A DNA stretch of 64,000 bases, taken from contig NZ_CP110679.1 in the NCBI RefSeq assembly GCF_026167525.1, positions 2,839,501-2,903,500 on the forward strand. The letters run 5' to 3'. Both the position numbers and the translations under genes were made by a program. The notes under the pieces were generated by a model that ran no database searches, had not been told where the DNA came from, and was given only the letters and a program-made list of their open reading frames with translations. Every line of letters starts with the position of its first letter. Positions within the stretch are counted from its first letter, which is position 1. Below, in pieces: positions 1-10,362 of this stretch. The DNA is from Sphingomonas sp. M1-B02. GTDB taxonomy: Bacteria; Pseudomonadota; Alphaproteobacteria; Sphingomonadales; Sphingomonadaceae.

Positions 1-1
1 C

Positions 2-1393
2 ATCGCGTATAAGGACGTGGTGGGGACGGGCAAGAAGCAGCTCAGCTTCCGCGAAATCGACCTCAAGACCGCGACGCGCTACGCCGCCGAGGATGCCGAT
101 GTGACGTTGCGGTTGTGGCAGCGCTTCAAGCCGCGGCTGGCCTATGAGGGCGCGACCCGCGTCTATGAGATGGTCGATCGCGCGCTGGTCTCGGTGATCG
201 CCGGGATGGAGCAGCAGGGCGTCAAGGTCGACGCGGCGACGCTCGCGCGGCTGTCGGACGAATTCTCGCTGCAGATGGCCAGGCTGGAGGAGGAAATCCA
301 CGGCATCGCCGGCTTCAAGTTCACGATCGGCAGCCCCAAGCAATTGGGCGACGTGCTGTTCGAGGGGATGGGCATCAAGGGCGGGCGCAAGGGAAAATCG
401 GGCGTCTATTCGACCGACGTCAACGAGCTCGAGCGGATCGCTGCGGACAAGGATTCGCCGGGGCGGGTGATGGCGGCGAAGGTGCTCGACTGGCGCCAGC
501 TTTCGAAGCTCAAATCGACCTATACCGATGCGCTGCAGGCGCAGATCAATCCGGAGACGGGGCGCGTCCACACGTCTTACTCGCTGACCGGGGCGCAGAC
601 CGGGCGGCTTTCCTCGACCGATCCCAACCTCCAGAACATCCCGATCCGCACCGAAGTGGGCCGGCAGATTCGCGACGCCTTCGTGGCGGAACCGGGCAAC
701 GTCATCCTCGCCGCCGATTATTCGCAGATCGAGCTGCGGCTGGCGGCGCATATCGCCGACGTGCCGGCGCTGCGCACTGCGTTCGAAAATGGCGACGATA
801 TCCACAGCATGACCGCGATGGAGCTGTTCGGCGAGGTGAATCGCGACACCCGCGGGCGGGCCAAGACGATCAACTTCGCGATTCTCTACGGCATCTCGCG
901 CTGGGGGCTGGCGGGCCGGCTCGACGTGACCGCCGACGAGGCGCAGGCGATGATCGACCGCTATTTCGAGCGCTTCCCCGGCATCAACAATTATATCGGC
1001 GCGACGATCGAGCAGGTGCGCGAGAAGGGCTATACGACCACGCTTTTCGGCCGGAAGACGCATTTCCCGCGGATCCGATCGAAGGTCCAGCACGAGCGGC
1101 AGGGCGCCGAGCGCGCGGCGATCAACGCGCCGATCCAGGGCACCAGCGCCGACATCATCAAGCGCGCGATGGCGCGGATGGGGCCGGCGTTGCTCGACGC
1201 CGGGCTGCCCGAGGTCCGGATGCTGATGCAGGTGCATGACGAACTGGTGTTCGAACTGCCCGAGGGCGATGTCGAAGCGGCGCGGGGCGTGATCGAGCAT
1301 GTCATGGCAAACGCGGCCGAGCCTGCGATCAAGCTGAGCGTGCCGCTGGGGGTCGAGATCGGAACGGGCAAGAGCTGGGGCGCCGCGCATTGA
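2..1393 (+). CDS. polA: DNA polymerase I, C-terminal part (truncated by window start)
   Basis: DNA polymerase I fills gaps during repair and removes Okazaki primers. The reading frame is open from base 2, so the gene begins upstream of the window. The first residues hold the end of the 3'-5' exonuclease domain, including a YAAED motif. The family A polymerase domain follows, with motif A (DYSQIELR, near 715-740), motif B (RGRAKTINFAILYG, near 850-892) and motif C (QVHDELVFE, near 1229-1255). All catalytic acidic residues expected in A and C are present. The stop overlaps the TTG start of the flippase gene by 4 bases. Identification is secure; only the 5' end is missing. Confidence 0.98.
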   Translation: MAYKDVVGTGKKQLSFREIDLKTATRYAAEDADVTLRLWQRFKPRLAYEGATRVYEMVDRALVSVIAGMEQQGVKVDAATLARLSDEFSLQMARLEEEIHGIAGFKFTIGSPKQLGDVLFEGMGIKGGRKGKSGVYSTDVNELERIAADKDSPGRVMAAKVLDWRQLSKLKSTYTDALQAQINPETGRVHTSYSLTGAQTGRLSSTDPNLQNIPIRTEVGRQIRDAFVAEPGNVILAADYSQIELRLAAHIADVPALRTAFENGDDIHSMTAMELFGEVNRDTRGRAKTINFAILYGISRWGLAGRLDVTADEAQAMIDRYFERFPGINNYIGATIEQVREKGYTTTLFGRKTHFPRIRSKVQHERQGAERAAINAPIQGTSADIIKRAMARMGPALLDAGLPEVRMLMQVHDELVFELPEGDVEAARGVIEHVMANAAEPAIKLSVPLGVEIGTGKSWGAAH

Positions 1394-2904
1394 GCGACGC
1401 CGCGTCCACGCAGGACATCAACACGCTGGCGAAGGGCGGACGGACCAATATATTGGGCTTCCTGCTGCGCCTCGCCGCGCGCCTGCCTTTCCTGTTCATC
1501 GCCGGGCGCGCGTACGGCCCCGACATCGTCGGGCGCTATGCGATCGCGGTGCTGGTGATCGAAGTTGCCGCCCTGCTGGCGACGCTGGGACTCAAGCGCG
1601 GGCTGGCGCAGGCGCTGGCCTCGACCGATCGGCCGCATGCCCATGTCGTGTGGGATGCGGTGATGGTGGCGCTGGTCGCGTCGCTGCTCGCCAGCGGGGT
1701 GCTGATCGCCTTTCCACAGGCGATGTATCCAAACAGCCCGGTGATGGGGCTCGAGCGATTCCTGCCGATGGTGGTCTTCGCAGTGGCGATATCGGACGTG
1801 ACACTCTCCGCGCTCGCCTATCGCCACAATATCGGCGCGGCGGTGACTGCGCGGGCGATCATCGAGCCCTGGACCATCAGCATCGCCGCCTGGGGGTTCA
1901 GCTACGTCTCGACCCGCGACGGGCTGATGATGGCCTATGTGCTGTCGATGGTCGCGGCGCTGGTCGCGTCGGTGGTGCCCTTCCTGCGGGAATATGGCCT
2001 GCCGCGCGGCTGGCGGCCGCGGCCTTCGGAAATGATCGCGCTCGCCCGCCGCAACGCCCCGCTTGCCGGCGCCGACGCGATCGAATGGGGCACGCGCAAC
2101 GTCGATCGCTTCATCCTGGCGCTGATGTTCTCGCCGGCGGTGGTGGGCATCTATTTCATGGCGCAGCAGGTCGCTTCGGTGCCGCAGCGGCTAAAATCTA
2201 GCTTCGATCCGATCCTGGCGCCGGTCGTGACGCAGAGCCTCGCAGCGGGGGACAAGGCGTCAGTCGCCAAGCAGGTGCGCCAGGTCGGCTTCTGGATCAC
2301 CGGCGCGCAGGCTGCGTGCCTGGTGACCTTCGGCATCCCCGCCGAGGGCGTGATGGGGCTGCTCGGCCCCGAATTCGTCGTCGGCGCGGGGGCGATGTGC
2401 ATCCTGCTGGTGGCTGAGGTGCTCGCCTCTACCGGCGCCGTCTGCGAGACCGCGCTCGTCTACACCGCGCGGATGCGGAACCTGGTGATTTCGCTGTGCA
2501 TCCTGTTGCTCCAGATCGTGCTGAGCTTCGTGTTCATCTATATCGCGCGGGCGCAGGGCTGGTCCGAGGGATGGCAGGCCGCGGCGCCGGCGGTGGCGCT
2601 GGCGATCTCGCTGACGATCGGATCGGCGATCAAGGCCATCTTGCTGCGGCGGATCCTGGGCGCATCGGTGTTCCGCGTGCGGCCCAGCTTCTTCGCGGCG
2701 ATCGGGATTGCCGGGCTGGTCGGCGCGGCGTTCATGTCGCTGCCGCCGCAATATGAATGGGCCGAACTGAGCATCGGCATGCCCGCGATCCTGGTCACCT
2801 TCTTCTACGTGATCATCAAGTTCGGCTTCGACGCCGAGGACCGGGCCTTGTTCCGGAAGATGCCGGCGGTGGAGGCGACGCTGCCGACCGAGGAGAAGCT
2901 TTAG
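1390..2904 (+). CDS. Polysaccharide/lipopolysaccharide flippase (MVF/MATE-like)
   Basis: A 504-residue, very hydrophobic inner-membrane protein with roughly 12-14 membrane spans along its full length. It resembles the oligosaccharide flippase (Wzx/MVF) family, which moves undecaprenyl-linked sugars across the inner membrane; the N-terminal [20 protein letters not shown] stretch is typical. The start is TTG, overlapping the polA stop as ATTGA, which implies translational coupling. It converges on purH, leaving only 4 bases between the two stops. No glycosyltransferase genes are adjacent, so the substrate (O-antigen, exopolysaccharide or other) cannot be told from context. Confidence 0.8.
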   Translation: MSDAASTQDINTLAKGGRTNILGFLLRLAARLPFLFIAGRAYGPDIVGRYAIAVLVIEVAALLATLGLKRGLAQALASTDRPHAHVVWDAVMVALVASLLASGVLIAFPQAMYPNSPVMGLERFLPMVVFAVAISDVTLSALAYRHNIGAAVTARAIIEPWTISIAAWGFSYVSTRDGLMMAYVLSMVAALVASVVPFLREYGLPRGWRPRPSEMIALARRNAPLAGADAIEWGTRNVDRFILALMFSPAVVGIYFMAQQVASVPQRLKSSFDPILAPVVTQSLAAGDKASVAKQVRQVGFWITGAQAACLVTFGIPAEGVMGLLGPEFVVGAGAMCILLVAEVLASTGAVCETALVYTARMRNLVISLCILLLQIVLSFVFIYIARAQGWSEGWQAAAPAVALAISLTIGSAIKAILLRRILGASVFRVRPSFFAAIGIAGLVGAAFMSLPPQYEWAELSIGMPAILVTFFYVIIKFGFDAEDRALFRKMPAVEATLPTEEKL

Positions 2905-2908
2905 CCGA

Positions 2909-4474
2909 TCAGTGCCGGAAGTGGCGGATGCCGGTGAAGACCATCGCGAGGCCCGCTTCGTCGGCGGCCGCGATGACCTCGTCGTCGCGGATCGATCCGC
3001 CCGGCTGGATGACCGCGGTGGCGCCTGCTTCGACGGCCGCAAGCAGCCCGTCGGCAAAGGGAAAGAAGGCGTCCGAGGCGACTGCCGAGCCGATCGTACG
3101 GGGCTGGTCCCAGCCGGCCTTTTCGGCGGCGTCCTTCGCCTTCCAGGCGGCGATGCGCGCCGATTCGAGGCGGTTCATCTGGCCCGCGCCGATTCCGGCG
3201 ATCGCGCCGTCCCTGGCATAGACGATCGCGTTGGACTTTACGTGCTTGGCGACGGTCCAGGCGAAGCGGCAGTCGGCCAGCTCCTGCTCGGTCGGCTGGC
3301 GTTTGGTGACGATCTTGAGATCGCCGAGCGCGCCATTGTCGCGCGACTGGATCAGGAAGCCGCCGGCGATCGACTTCATCGTCCGGCCGCGGCGCGCGGG
3401 ATCGGGCAAGTCGCCGGTGAGCAGCAAACGGAGATTCTTCTTGCGCGCGAAGACGGCACGCGCCGCATCGTCGGCATCGGGGGCGGCGACGACTTCGGTG
3501 AAGATGCCCGAGATCGCCTCGGCGGTCGGCCCGTCGAGCGGGCGGTTGACCGCGATGATCCCGCCGAATGCCGAGACCGTGTCGCAGGCGAAGGCGGCTT
3601 CATAGGCCTCGACCAGGGTCGCGCCGGTCGCTACGCCGCAGGGATTGGCATGCTTGACGATGACCACGGTGGGCGGGCCGTCGCGGAATTCGCTGACCAG
3701 TTCGAGCGCTGCATCGGCGTCGTTATAATTATTGTAGCTGAGTTCCTTGCCCTGGACCTGGCGCGCCTGGGCAATGCCGTTCACCCCGCCGGCGGCCTGG
3801 GTGTAGAGCGCTGCGATCTGGTGCGGATTTTCGCCGTAACGCAGTTCGGACTGCTTGATCATCGGCACGACGACGCTGGCCGGGAAGCGCTCGCCCTGGT
3901 CGACATGCGCGAACCAGCCGGCGATCGCGGCGTCATACGCGGCCGTGGCGGCATAAGCCTTCGCGGCGAACTTCCGGCGCTGGTCGAGGCTGGTCTCGCC
4001 GCCGAAAACCAAAGGATAGTCGGCCGGATCGGTGAGGATCGCGACCGATTCGTGGTTCTTGGCGGCCGAGCGCACCATCGACGGGCCGCCGATATCGATG
4101 TTCTCGATCACTTCTTCGCGCCCGGCGCCGCGCGCGACGGTCTGGGCGAAGGGGTAGAGATTGACCACGACCAGGTCGATCGCGCCGATATCGTGCGCGT
4201 CCATCGCCGCGACATGCTCGGCGTTGCCGCGCACCGCGAGCAGCCCGCCATGGACCTTGGGGTGGAGCGTCTTGACGCGGCCGTCCATCATCTCCGGAAA
4301 ACCGGTGAGATCGGAGATGTCGCGGACCTCTAGTCCCGCGTCGCGCAATGCCTTGGCGGTGCCGCCGGTGGAGACCAGTTCCACGCCCTGGGCGGCGAGC
4401 GCTTGTCCGAGTTCGACGATGCCGCTCTTGTCGGAGACCGAGAGGAGGGCGCGGGAGATCTTGACCTGGTCCAT
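2909..4474 (-). CDS. purH: Bifunctional AICAR formyltransferase / IMP cyclohydrolase
   Basis: Catalyses the last two steps of de novo purine synthesis: formylation of AICAR with 10-formyl-tetrahydrofolate, then closure to IMP. The 521-residue length is normal for the family. The N-terminal MGS-like cyclohydrolase domain (about residues 1-190) opens with [15 protein letters not shown]. The AICARFT domain carries RYGENPHQ near residue 212 and KHANPCG, which holds the catalytic Lys-His pair. It is the last gene of a minus-strand run rpe - heparinase-like - purH, 73 bases after the heparinase-like stop. Confidence 0.98.
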   Translation of the reverse strand: MDQVKISRALLSVSDKSGIVELGQALAAQGVELVSTGGTAKALRDAGLEVRDISDLTGFPEMMDGRVKTLHPKVHGGLLAVRGNAEHVAAMDAHDIGAIDLVVVNLYPFAQTVARGAGREEVIENIDIGGPSMVRSAAKNHESVAILTDPADYPLVFGGETSLDQRRKFAAKAYAATAAYDAAIAGWFAHVDQGERFPASVVVPMIKQSELRYGENPHQIAALYTQAAGGVNGIAQARQVQGKELSYNNYNDADAALELVSEFRDGPPTVVIVKHANPCGVATGATLVEAYEAAFACDTVSAFGGIIAVNRPLDGPTAEAISGIFTEVVAAPDADDAARAVFARKKNLRLLLTGDLPDPARRGRTMKSIAGGFLIQSRDNGALGDLKIVTKRQPTEQELADCRFAWTVAKHVKSNAIVYARDGAIAGIGAGQMNRLESARIAAWKAKDAAEKAGWDQPRTIGSAVASDAFFPFADGLLAAVEAGATAVIQPGGSIRDDEVIAAADEAGLAMVFTGIRHFRH

Positions 4475-4547
4475 GCGCGAGCCCTGTCATGGATCGGGAC
4501 GCAAGAGGCAAGTCCCTTCGCGGATAATCGGGTACGAGCGGGGGAAG

Positions 4548-6284
4548 CTATTTCGCGCGGTGGAAGAGCCAGCTCACATTGGCGCCGCCGGCGGGGGATT
4601 CGGCGGCGATGACGAGTTGCTGGCTCGGCAGGGCACGGCCCCTCGGGTCGATCCAGACGCTGTCCTCGATCGTGACGACCCCGCCCTTGCATCGGAACTG
4701 CCAGAGATTTCCCTGCGGCGTGCGCAGGATCGCCGCGAGGCCATCGGCGGTGGGCGAGGGTTCGACCGCGGGATGGAGATGGAAGCGGACGACGAAGGGA
4801 GTCGCGCCCTTCTTGCTCCGGCGACGATCCGAGGGGAGCAGCATATCCTCGCCGCGCAGGTCACGCCCATCGTGCGACAGCGCGACGACGCGGCGGTGGA
4901 TATAGCCGAAGCGGCGGGCATAGCCGTCATGGCTGGCCTCGACCCGGCTGCCATTGTCGGTCTCGTGCCGGGCGAGCTCGACTTCGATCACGCCGCGGCC
5001 GAGCGTGCCATCGGCGTGGATCGCGGTCGAATTGCTCTCCGCCACCACCAGCGTGGAATGCGCGGCGGTGGTGCGAAGCCCGTCGCACAGCGCCTTGGGG
5101 AGGCTCGCGACGGCCGCGCGGGCACCGCCGCAATTGACTATGAGGCGCTGCGCCCCGTCGGACAATTCTAACGCCAGCGTCGAGGCGCAGCCGCCTTCCA
5201 CCAGCCGCGCGAGCGGCGGCGGGGCGGCGTCGAGGATAAGGACCGTCTGTCCGGCAGAGAGGCGCTGATAGCCCCATTCGCGCGCCTGCTTGAGCGGGCG
5301 GGTACGCACGCCGGTCGCCGCGATCGCCTGGGCGATGACCTCGCCCGCGATCGGCCCCGATCCCTGCCAGCTCGAAAGCCCGCGATCGCCGTGGCAGACG
5401 CCGAGCAAGGCAGTGACCATCCGGCCGAGCGCCGCCTGGACGAAGGCGGGCGGCTCGATCCGACGGGCGATATAGGCTTCGGACAGCAAGGTGAGCAGCT
5501 GGATCGCCTCGAGCTGGCCGGCGGGCGAGCGGGCCACCGTGCCGCCATCGTCGAACACCGATTGCTCGATTGCGCGGCGCAGGCCGTTCTCGCCGAACGC
5601 CCGGCGCGGATCGCCGCCGGGCAAAGCGAGACCGGCGACCAGCACCCCGCACCACGACGCCAGCCGCGGGGTGCCCGGCTGGACGCGATCGGCGCTGCGA
5701 TCGAGATGCCGCGCGCCGCGGGCCAGCGCGTGGAGCACGCTGGAGCGATAGATCAGATTCTCGGCCGAGAGGATCAGCGGCGCATGCGCGGTCCAGAACA
5801 GGATGCGCCGGCCCCACAGATCGGCGCGCCAGGCAGTGTCGGTCACCTTCTCGCAATGCACCGCAAGCCAGCGGCGCATGATGTCCTCGGCGATCGGCGC
5901 GCCGACCGCGCGGGTGGTGACGCTGGAGAGGTCGCGCAGCCAGGCGAAGCTCTGGAGATATTCGGCGAAGGCGGGCGACCAATCGGGCCGGGCGAAATCG
6001 AGCGTGTCGATCGCGCGTTCCTCGCCGCGCAGGACGATGCGGCCGTCGAGCAGCGCATTGCCCCGATCGACGTCGCCGAAAAAGGGATCGTCGGGGACCG
6101 CGATGAGCTTGAGCGGGTGGCGGCCCTTCAGCCGCATCGCGTGGAGCGGCGTGCCCCAGGTCAGCCGCTGGAACCGTTCGGCGATGCGCTCGGCAAGGCT
6201 GAGCCCGCGATCGCCGCCGCTGCGGATGAGCCTTTTGCCTGCCTCGATTCCGTCGGCGGCGGAATCCGGCGGCGTGGCGTTCAC
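4548..6284 (-). CDS. Heparinase II/III family protein
   Basis: A 578-residue protein matching the heparinase II/III-like proteins that sit near purH in many alphaproteobacteria. The C-terminal half has the beta-rich lyase-like region ([29 protein letters not shown]). The N-terminal half looks alpha-helical with many Trp and Arg residues, as in an alpha/alpha toroid. I see no clear signal peptide, so it may act inside the cell or be exported another way. The start is GTG at 6284, overlapping the rpe stop by 4 bases, so the two are coupled. The true substrate of this subfamily is not known to me; heparin is unlikely. Confidence 0.85.
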   Translation of the reverse strand: MNATPPDSAADGIEAGKRLIRSGGDRGLSLAERIAERFQRLTWGTPLHAMRLKGRHPLKLIAVPDDPFFGDVDRGNALLDGRIVLRGEERAIDTLDFARPDWSPAFAEYLQSFAWLRDLSSVTTRAVGAPIAEDIMRRWLAVHCEKVTDTAWRADLWGRRILFWTAHAPLILSAENLIYRSSVLHALARGARHLDRSADRVQPGTPRLASWCGVLVAGLALPGGDPRRAFGENGLRRAIEQSVFDDGGTVARSPAGQLEAIQLLTLLSEAYIARRIEPPAFVQAALGRMVTALLGVCHGDRGLSSWQGSGPIAGEVIAQAIAATGVRTRPLKQAREWGYQRLSAGQTVLILDAAPPPLARLVEGGCASTLALELSDGAQRLIVNCGGARAAVASLPKALCDGLRTTAAHSTLVVAESNSTAIHADGTLGRGVIEVELARHETDNGSRVEASHDGYARRFGYIHRRVVALSHDGRDLRGEDMLLPSDRRRSKKGATPFVVRFHLHPAVEPSPTADGLAAILRTPQGNLWQFRCKGGVVTIEDSVWIDPRGRALPSQQLVIAAESPAGGANVSWLFHRAK

Positions 6285-6937
6285 CCGCCGCGCAGCGCGG
6301 CGATGTTCGCCGCATAATGCGACGGGCCGCCCTGGAAGGTGGCGGTGCCGGCGACCAGGGCGTCGGCGCCGGCGGCGATCACCCGCGGCGCGGTCTCGCG
6401 ATCGATACCGCCATCGACCTCGAGATCGATCGCGCGGCCGCTCGCGTCGATCCGGCGGCGCAATTCGCTGATCTTGGGAAGCTGCCCCTCGATGAACTTC
6501 TGTCCGCCGAAACCGGGATTGACGCTCATCACCATGATCAGATCGATCATGTCCATGACATGATCGATCGCGTCGACCGGCGTCGCCGGATTGAGGACGA
6601 CTCCGGCGCGCTTGCCCAGCGCCTTGATCGTCTGGAGCGTGCGATGGAGATGCGGCCCCGCCTCGGGATGCACCGAGATCGTGTCCGCCCCGGCATCGGC
6701 GAAGGCGGCGAGCATCGAATCGACCGGCGCGATCATCAGATGGACGTCGAACGGCTTGGCGCTGTGCGGGCGCAGCGCCTTGATCACCGCGGGCCCGATC
6801 GTGAGGTTGGGGACGAAATGCCCGTCCATCACATCGACATGGATCCAGTCCGCCCCCGCCGCATCGATCGCGCGCACTTCCTCGCCCAGACGTGCGAAAT
6901 CGGCGGACAGGATCGAGGGGGCGATGCGGATAGACAT
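6281..6937 (-). CDS. rpe: Ribulose-phosphate 3-epimerase
   Basis: Interconverts ribulose 5-phosphate and xylulose 5-phosphate in the pentose phosphate pathway. The 218-residue TIM barrel has all expected active-site pieces: [12 protein letters not shown] with metal ligands H33 and D35, HLMI with H66, the [12 protein letters not shown] phosphate loop, and EVDGGID with the second catalytic Asp. It is the first gene of a minus-strand run with the heparinase-like gene and purH. Its promoter should lie in the 6938-7030 gap, which otherwise shows nothing clear. Confidence 0.98.
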   Translation of the reverse strand: MSIRIAPSILSADFARLGEEVRAIDAAGADWIHVDVMDGHFVPNLTIGPAVIKALRPHSAKPFDVHLMIAPVDSMLAAFADAGADTISVHPEAGPHLHRTLQTIKALGKRAGVVLNPATPVDAIDHVMDMIDLIMVMSVNPGFGGQKFIEGQLPKISELRRRIDASGRAIDLEVDGGIDRETAPRVIAAGADALVAGTATFQGGPSHYAANIAALRGG

Positions 6938-7031
6938 GTCACTCGCTCTAGCATGGCTTGATTCGCACGCAACTGCGGTGCTGCCCGGGAGAGGGCAAGT
7001 CAGCTCTGCCCTGTGCGGAAACTCGAATTGA

Positions 7032-7199
7032 TCAAGCGACGCCAGCGCTCGATCCAGCGGCGGACGTCCATCGCCTTATGCTGCACGCGCTGGATCGCAG
7101 GTACGATTCCGCGGTGTTTCTGCCGAAAGCCTGGACGCCATATGCGAGGATTTCGGCGAGGTCGGAAGCAGCCGCTGCGCTGATCTCGACGCGAAGCAA
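7032..7199 (-). pseudogene. parE: parE-like toxin remnant
   Basis: Directly after the parD stop (9 bases later on the minus strand) an open frame begins at TTG. Its first 34 residues read like a ParE/RelE-family toxin N-terminus: LRVEISAAAASDLAEI followed by LAYGVQAFGRNTAESYL. After that the frame loses family likeness and ends at a TGA at 7034-7032, giving 55 residues against about 95-100 for an intact ParE. A different frame farther on encodes [14 protein letters not shown], which could be the displaced C-terminal part. I read this as a broken toxin by frameshift or small deletions. The family call on so short a piece is moderately sure. Confidence 0.55.
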
Positions 7200-7205
7200 A
7201 AAGGT

Positions 7206-7436
7206 TCAGCCGCTGCGCGACGCAGCGATGATATCTTCGATCGTGCGATCGCCAACGCCGGATGCGCGGCCAAGGTCGGTCGCGGCCTGGAGCCGTTGTC
7301 CCGCTTCCGAATCGTCGAGATCGCGCTGCATCAGATCGCGCACATAATCGCTCATACTGTCATAGCCGCCATCGGCCACCCTGGCGTCGGCCCAGATCTT
7401 CAAGCGCTCCGGCAGGGAAACATGCATCTCGACCAT
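7206..7436 (-). CDS. parD: ParD-family antitoxin
   Basis: A 76-residue protein with the ribbon-helix-helix pattern of ParD/CopG antitoxins: [19 protein letters not shown] followed by [16 protein letters not shown]. The C-terminus ([19 protein letters not shown]) is the part expected to clasp the toxin. Such proteins bind the partner toxin and repress their own promoter. Translation may start at 7436 or at an internal ATG at 7427. The expected parE partner immediately downstream is degenerate, so this is probably an orphan antitoxin or a decaying module. Its promoter must share the 83 bases up to the divergent terC-like gene. Confidence 0.8.
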   Translation of the reverse strand: MVEMHVSLPERLKIWADARVADGGYDSMSDYVRDLMQRDLDDSEAGQRLQAATDLGRASGVGDRTIEDIIAASRSG

Positions 7437-7519
7437 GGCGCCGATATAGCGATTTCGGACCTTCCTGTCATCGTACGTCCCCGCTTGCGCCGGCGCGCAT
7501 CGCGCGGCAGGAAAGCCGC

Positions 7520-8335
7520 ATGGACTCTATCATGGAATTGCTCGCCAGCCCGGCCGCCTGGGCCGCGCTCGTCACGCTGATCGTGATGGAGGTCGTGCTG
7601 GGCATCGACAATCTGATCTTCATCTCGATCCTGTCGAACAAGCTGCCTGTCGAGCAGCGCCAGAAGGCGCGGCGGATCGGCATTTCGCTCGCGCTGGTGA
7701 TGCGGCTGGGGCTGCTGACGATGATCGCCTGGATCGTCGGACTGGTGCAGCCGGTGTTCGACCTGGGGATCGTCGGACCGCTCGGCGCGCATGGCGAACC
7801 GGCGTTCGAGACGGAATTTTCGTGGCGCGACCTGATCCTGATCGCGGGCGGGCTGTTCCTGATGTGGAAGGCGACCACCGAGATCCACCACAGCGTCGAT
7901 ACCGACAGCCACGATACCGACACGCTGCTCGACAAGACCAAGGTGGTGCAGATGACCTTCGCCGCGGCGATCGTGCAGATCCTGCTGCTCGACATCGTCT
8001 TCTCGATCGATTCGATCCTGACCGCGGTCGGCATGACCGAGCATGTCGAGATCATGTATGTCGCGGTGATCTTCGCGGTGATGGTGATGCTGCTCGCCGC
8101 CGATCCGCTCGCCAATTTCATCAACGGCAACCCGACGGTGGTGATGCTGGCGCTCGGCTTCCTGCTGATGATCGGCATGGTGCTGATCGCCGAGGGCTTC
8201 GGCGCGCATGTGCCCAAGGGCTATATCTACGCGGCGATGGGCTTCTCCGCCGGGGTCGAGGGGCTCAACATCTGGTCGCGCCGGGCGAAGGATCGCAAGG
8301 CGGCGGCCAAGCGCGGCGATGCCCCGGGCCATTGA
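7520..8335 (+). CDS. TerC family integral membrane protein
   Basis: A 271-residue membrane protein with about seven to eight hydrophobic spans. It has the TerC hallmarks: acidic residues buried in the first helix ([16 protein letters not shown]) and again in [17 protein letters not shown]. Members are linked to metal-ion (Mn or Ca) export or tellurite resistance; the substrate here is unknown. A longer open frame extends upstream, but the ATG at 7520 has a good ribosome-binding site (caggaaag, 5 bases spacer) and begins [14 protein letters not shown], as is usual for the family. A His/Asp-rich loop ([14 protein letters not shown]) lies near the middle. Confidence 0.9.
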   Translation: MDSIMELLASPAAWAALVTLIVMEVVLGIDNLIFISILSNKLPVEQRQKARRIGISLALVMRLGLLTMIAWIVGLVQPVFDLGIVGPLGAHGEPAFETEFSWRDLILIAGGLFLMWKATTEIHHSVDTDSHDTDTLLDKTKVVQMTFAAAIVQILLLDIVFSIDSILTAVGMTEHVEIMYVAVIFAVMVMLLAADPLANFINGNPTVVMLALGFLLMIGMVLIAEGFGAHVPKGYIYAAMGFSAGVEGLNIWSRRAKDRKAAAKRGDAPGH

Positions 8336-8366
8336 GGTGAGAGGCGAACCGGTCTAGGCGGCAGCC

Positions 8367-8987
8367 ATGACCGTATATTTCCACGAAGAAGACCTGCCCG
8401 AGGGCATTTTCGCCCCCGGCGCCTCGATTGCCGTCGACACAGAGACGATGGGGCTGATCACCCCGCGCGACCGGCTGTGCGTCGTCCAGCTTTCCGACGG
8501 CGGACCCGACGAGCATCTGGTGCGCTTCGGCCCGCGATCGGCCTATGACGCGCCGAACCTGCGCGCCCTGCTGAGCGATCCCGAGCGGCTGAAACTCTAT
8601 CATTTCGCGCGCTTCGACCTGGCGGCGATCCGCTTCTATCTGGGGGTCACCGCGGCCCCGGTCTATTGCACCAAGATCGCCTCCCGGCTCGTGCGCACCT
8701 ATACCGATCGGCATGGGCTGAAGGAGCTGGTCCGCGAATTGCTCGGCCAGGAAATCAGCAAGCAGCAGCAGTCGTCGGACTGGGGCGGCCCCGAGCTTTC
8801 GGACGCGCAGAAAGACTATGCCGCATCGGACGTGCGCTATTTGCATGCGATGAAGGCGGAACTCGACAAGCGTCTCGAGCGTGAAGGGCGGATGCCGCTT
8901 GCCGAAGCCTGTTTCAATTTCCTGCCCTGGCGCGCCGAGCTCGATCTGGCGGGCTGGCCCGAGGTGGATGTCTTTGCGCACATCTGA
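8367..8987 (+). CDS. rnd: Ribonuclease D (short form, DEDDy exonuclease)
   Basis: A 3'-5' exonuclease that trims tRNA and other structured RNAs. All four DEDDy residues are visible: D24 and E26 in DTETMG, D84 in FARFDLA, and Y151/D155 in YAASDVRYL. At 206 residues it is only the catalytic domain; the HRDC domains of E. coli RNase D are absent, which is usual in alphaproteobacterial short forms. RNase D has been reported as a partner of the Caulobacter RNA degradosome, and an RNase E gene is present at 51.1 kb. It precedes lptC by 26 bases, so co-transcription is possible. Confidence 0.92.
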   Translation: MTVYFHEEDLPEGIFAPGASIAVDTETMGLITPRDRLCVVQLSDGGPDEHLVRFGPRSAYDAPNLRALLSDPERLKLYHFARFDLAAIRFYLGVTAAPVYCTKIASRLVRTYTDRHGLKELVRELLGQEISKQQQSSDWGGPELSDAQKDYAASDVRYLHAMKAELDKRLEREGRMPLAEACFNFLPWRAELDLAGWPEVDVFAHI

Positions 8988-9013
8988 TCCTCGACTGCAC
9001 CGCGAGGCGCGCA

Positions 9014-9658
9014 ATGTCTGACGTGGCCGCGCGGCTTCGCTCGCAGAGGCGCGGCTGGGCGCATCCGGGCAGCCATCACGATCGCATGGTGCAACTGGCG
9101 CTGATCGTGCTGCCGATGGGGATCGGCGTGCTCGGCGCCTTCCTGGTGGTGGCGCCGCTGCTGATGGGCGGCGATGCGAGCTTCGTGCTCGACAAGAACA
9201 AGGTCGATATCGCCGAGGAGCGGCTGCGGATAGACAAGGCCGAGTATCGCGGCGAAGACGGCAAGGGCCGGCCCTTCCATCTCCATGCCGGATCGGCAGT
9301 ACAGCGCAGTTCGGCCGAACCGGTGGTCCAGCTCAACGATCTGGCCGCCGAGATTCGGCTCGATGACGGACCCGCCTCGCTCAAGGCCGATCGCGGCCAT
9401 TACGACATGACCACCGAACGCGTCGCAGTGGACGGCCCGCTGCGCTTCCAGACCTCCGACGGCTATGTGCTCAATACGCATGACGCGACGGTCGATCTGA
9501 AGACGCGGACGATGCAAAGCGGGGGCGCAGTGACCGGCAATACCCCCACCGGCGTGTTCAGCGCGAACAAGCTGACCGCCGACCTGGAAGGACGAACGGT
9601 CGCACTGGAAGGCAATGCGCGCTTGCGGATCGTGCCGAGCCGCGCAAATAGACAATGA
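9014..9658 (+). CDS. lptC: LPS export protein LptC
   Basis: A bitopic inner-membrane protein that passes lipopolysaccharide from LptBFG to periplasmic LptA. The 214-residue product has a cytoplasmic N-terminus, one hydrophobic span at about residues 27-48 and a beta-rich periplasmic domain with the OstA/LptC-type pattern (LKADRGHYDMTTERVAVDGP and the later ANKLTADLEGRTVALEGNAR). The ATG at 9014 follows a gcgagg ribosome-binding site. The stop overlaps the lptA start as ATGA, and lptB follows, so the function is supported by context. Confidence 0.92.
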   Translation: MSDVAARLRSQRRGWAHPGSHHDRMVQLALIVLPMGIGVLGAFLVVAPLLMGGDASFVLDKNKVDIAEERLRIDKAEYRGEDGKGRPFHLHAGSAVQRSSAEPVVQLNDLAAEIRLDDGPASLKADRGHYDMTTERVAVDGPLRFQTSDGYVLNTHDATVDLKTRTMQSGGAVTGNTPTGVFSANKLTADLEGRTVALEGNARLRIVPSRANRQ

Positions 9659-10239
9659 TGAACCGCCGATCCGCCCTGCGCTCGCTCGCTCTGCCTCTGG
9701 CACTGCTCGTGGTGGCGCCCGCTGCCGCGCAGACGCGGCACGATTCGTCTGCGCCGATCGACTTCGCGTCGGATCGAATCGAGCTGCAGGACCGCGCGAA
9801 TCGCGTGCTGCTGAACGGCAATGTTCGAATCACCCAGGGTCCGATGACGCTCACCGCGGCGCGGATGACGGTCCTCTATACCGGCCAGATCACCAACGGA
9901 TCGCCCCAGGTTTCGCGCCTCGATGCCTCGGGCGGGGTTACCGTGGCACGGCCCGACCAGACCGCGCGCTCGCAATATGCGGTTTACGACCTCAATCGCC
10001 GGGTGATCACGATGATCGGCGCAGTGACGCTGCGCCAGGGCAGCAACACGGTTTCGGGCGGACGGCTTTCGATCGACCTGGATACCGGGCGCGCGACGAT
10101 CGACGGCTCGGGCGTGAGCGGCGGCTCGGTTCCCGGCCAGCCCGGAGTCCAGCAGCAAGGCGGGCGCGTCACAGGCCGCTTCTCGGTGCCTAGCCGCGGG
10201 ACGAGCACGCCGGCGGCCCCGCCCGCACCCCGGCAATAG
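9655..10239 (+). CDS. lptA: LPS transport periplasmic protein LptA
   Basis: The periplasmic bridge of the lipopolysaccharide transport machine. The 194-residue precursor has an N-terminal signal peptide (RRSALRSLALPLALLVVAPA, cleavage expected after the AAA near residue 25). The OstA-like beta-jellyroll follows: IDFASDRIELQDRANRVLL, GNVRITQGPMTLTAARM. A Gly/Pro/Gln-rich C-terminal tail (after about residue 160) is probably disordered. Overlap with lptC (ATGA) suggests coupling. A 123-base gap separates it from lptB; it begins with a short T run but has no strong preceding hairpin. Confidence 0.92.
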   Translation: MMNRRSALRSLALPLALLVVAPAAAQTRHDSSAPIDFASDRIELQDRANRVLLNGNVRITQGPMTLTAARMTVLYTGQITNGSPQVSRLDASGGVTVARPDQTARSQYAVYDLNRRVITMIGAVTLRQGSNTVSGGRLSIDLDTGRATIDGSGVSGGSVPGQPGVQQQGGRVTGRFSVPSRGTSTPAAPPAPRQ

Positions 10240-10362
10240 TCGCCCTTTTTCCACGGTGCATCGCAGCACCCCTTCCCAGCGATGCAAATCTCATGCAGGA
10301 ATCCTGCCAAATAGCGCCGCGCTAAGCTTGCGGTAACCGAGCCAGTCCATGCGGGAACTGCC

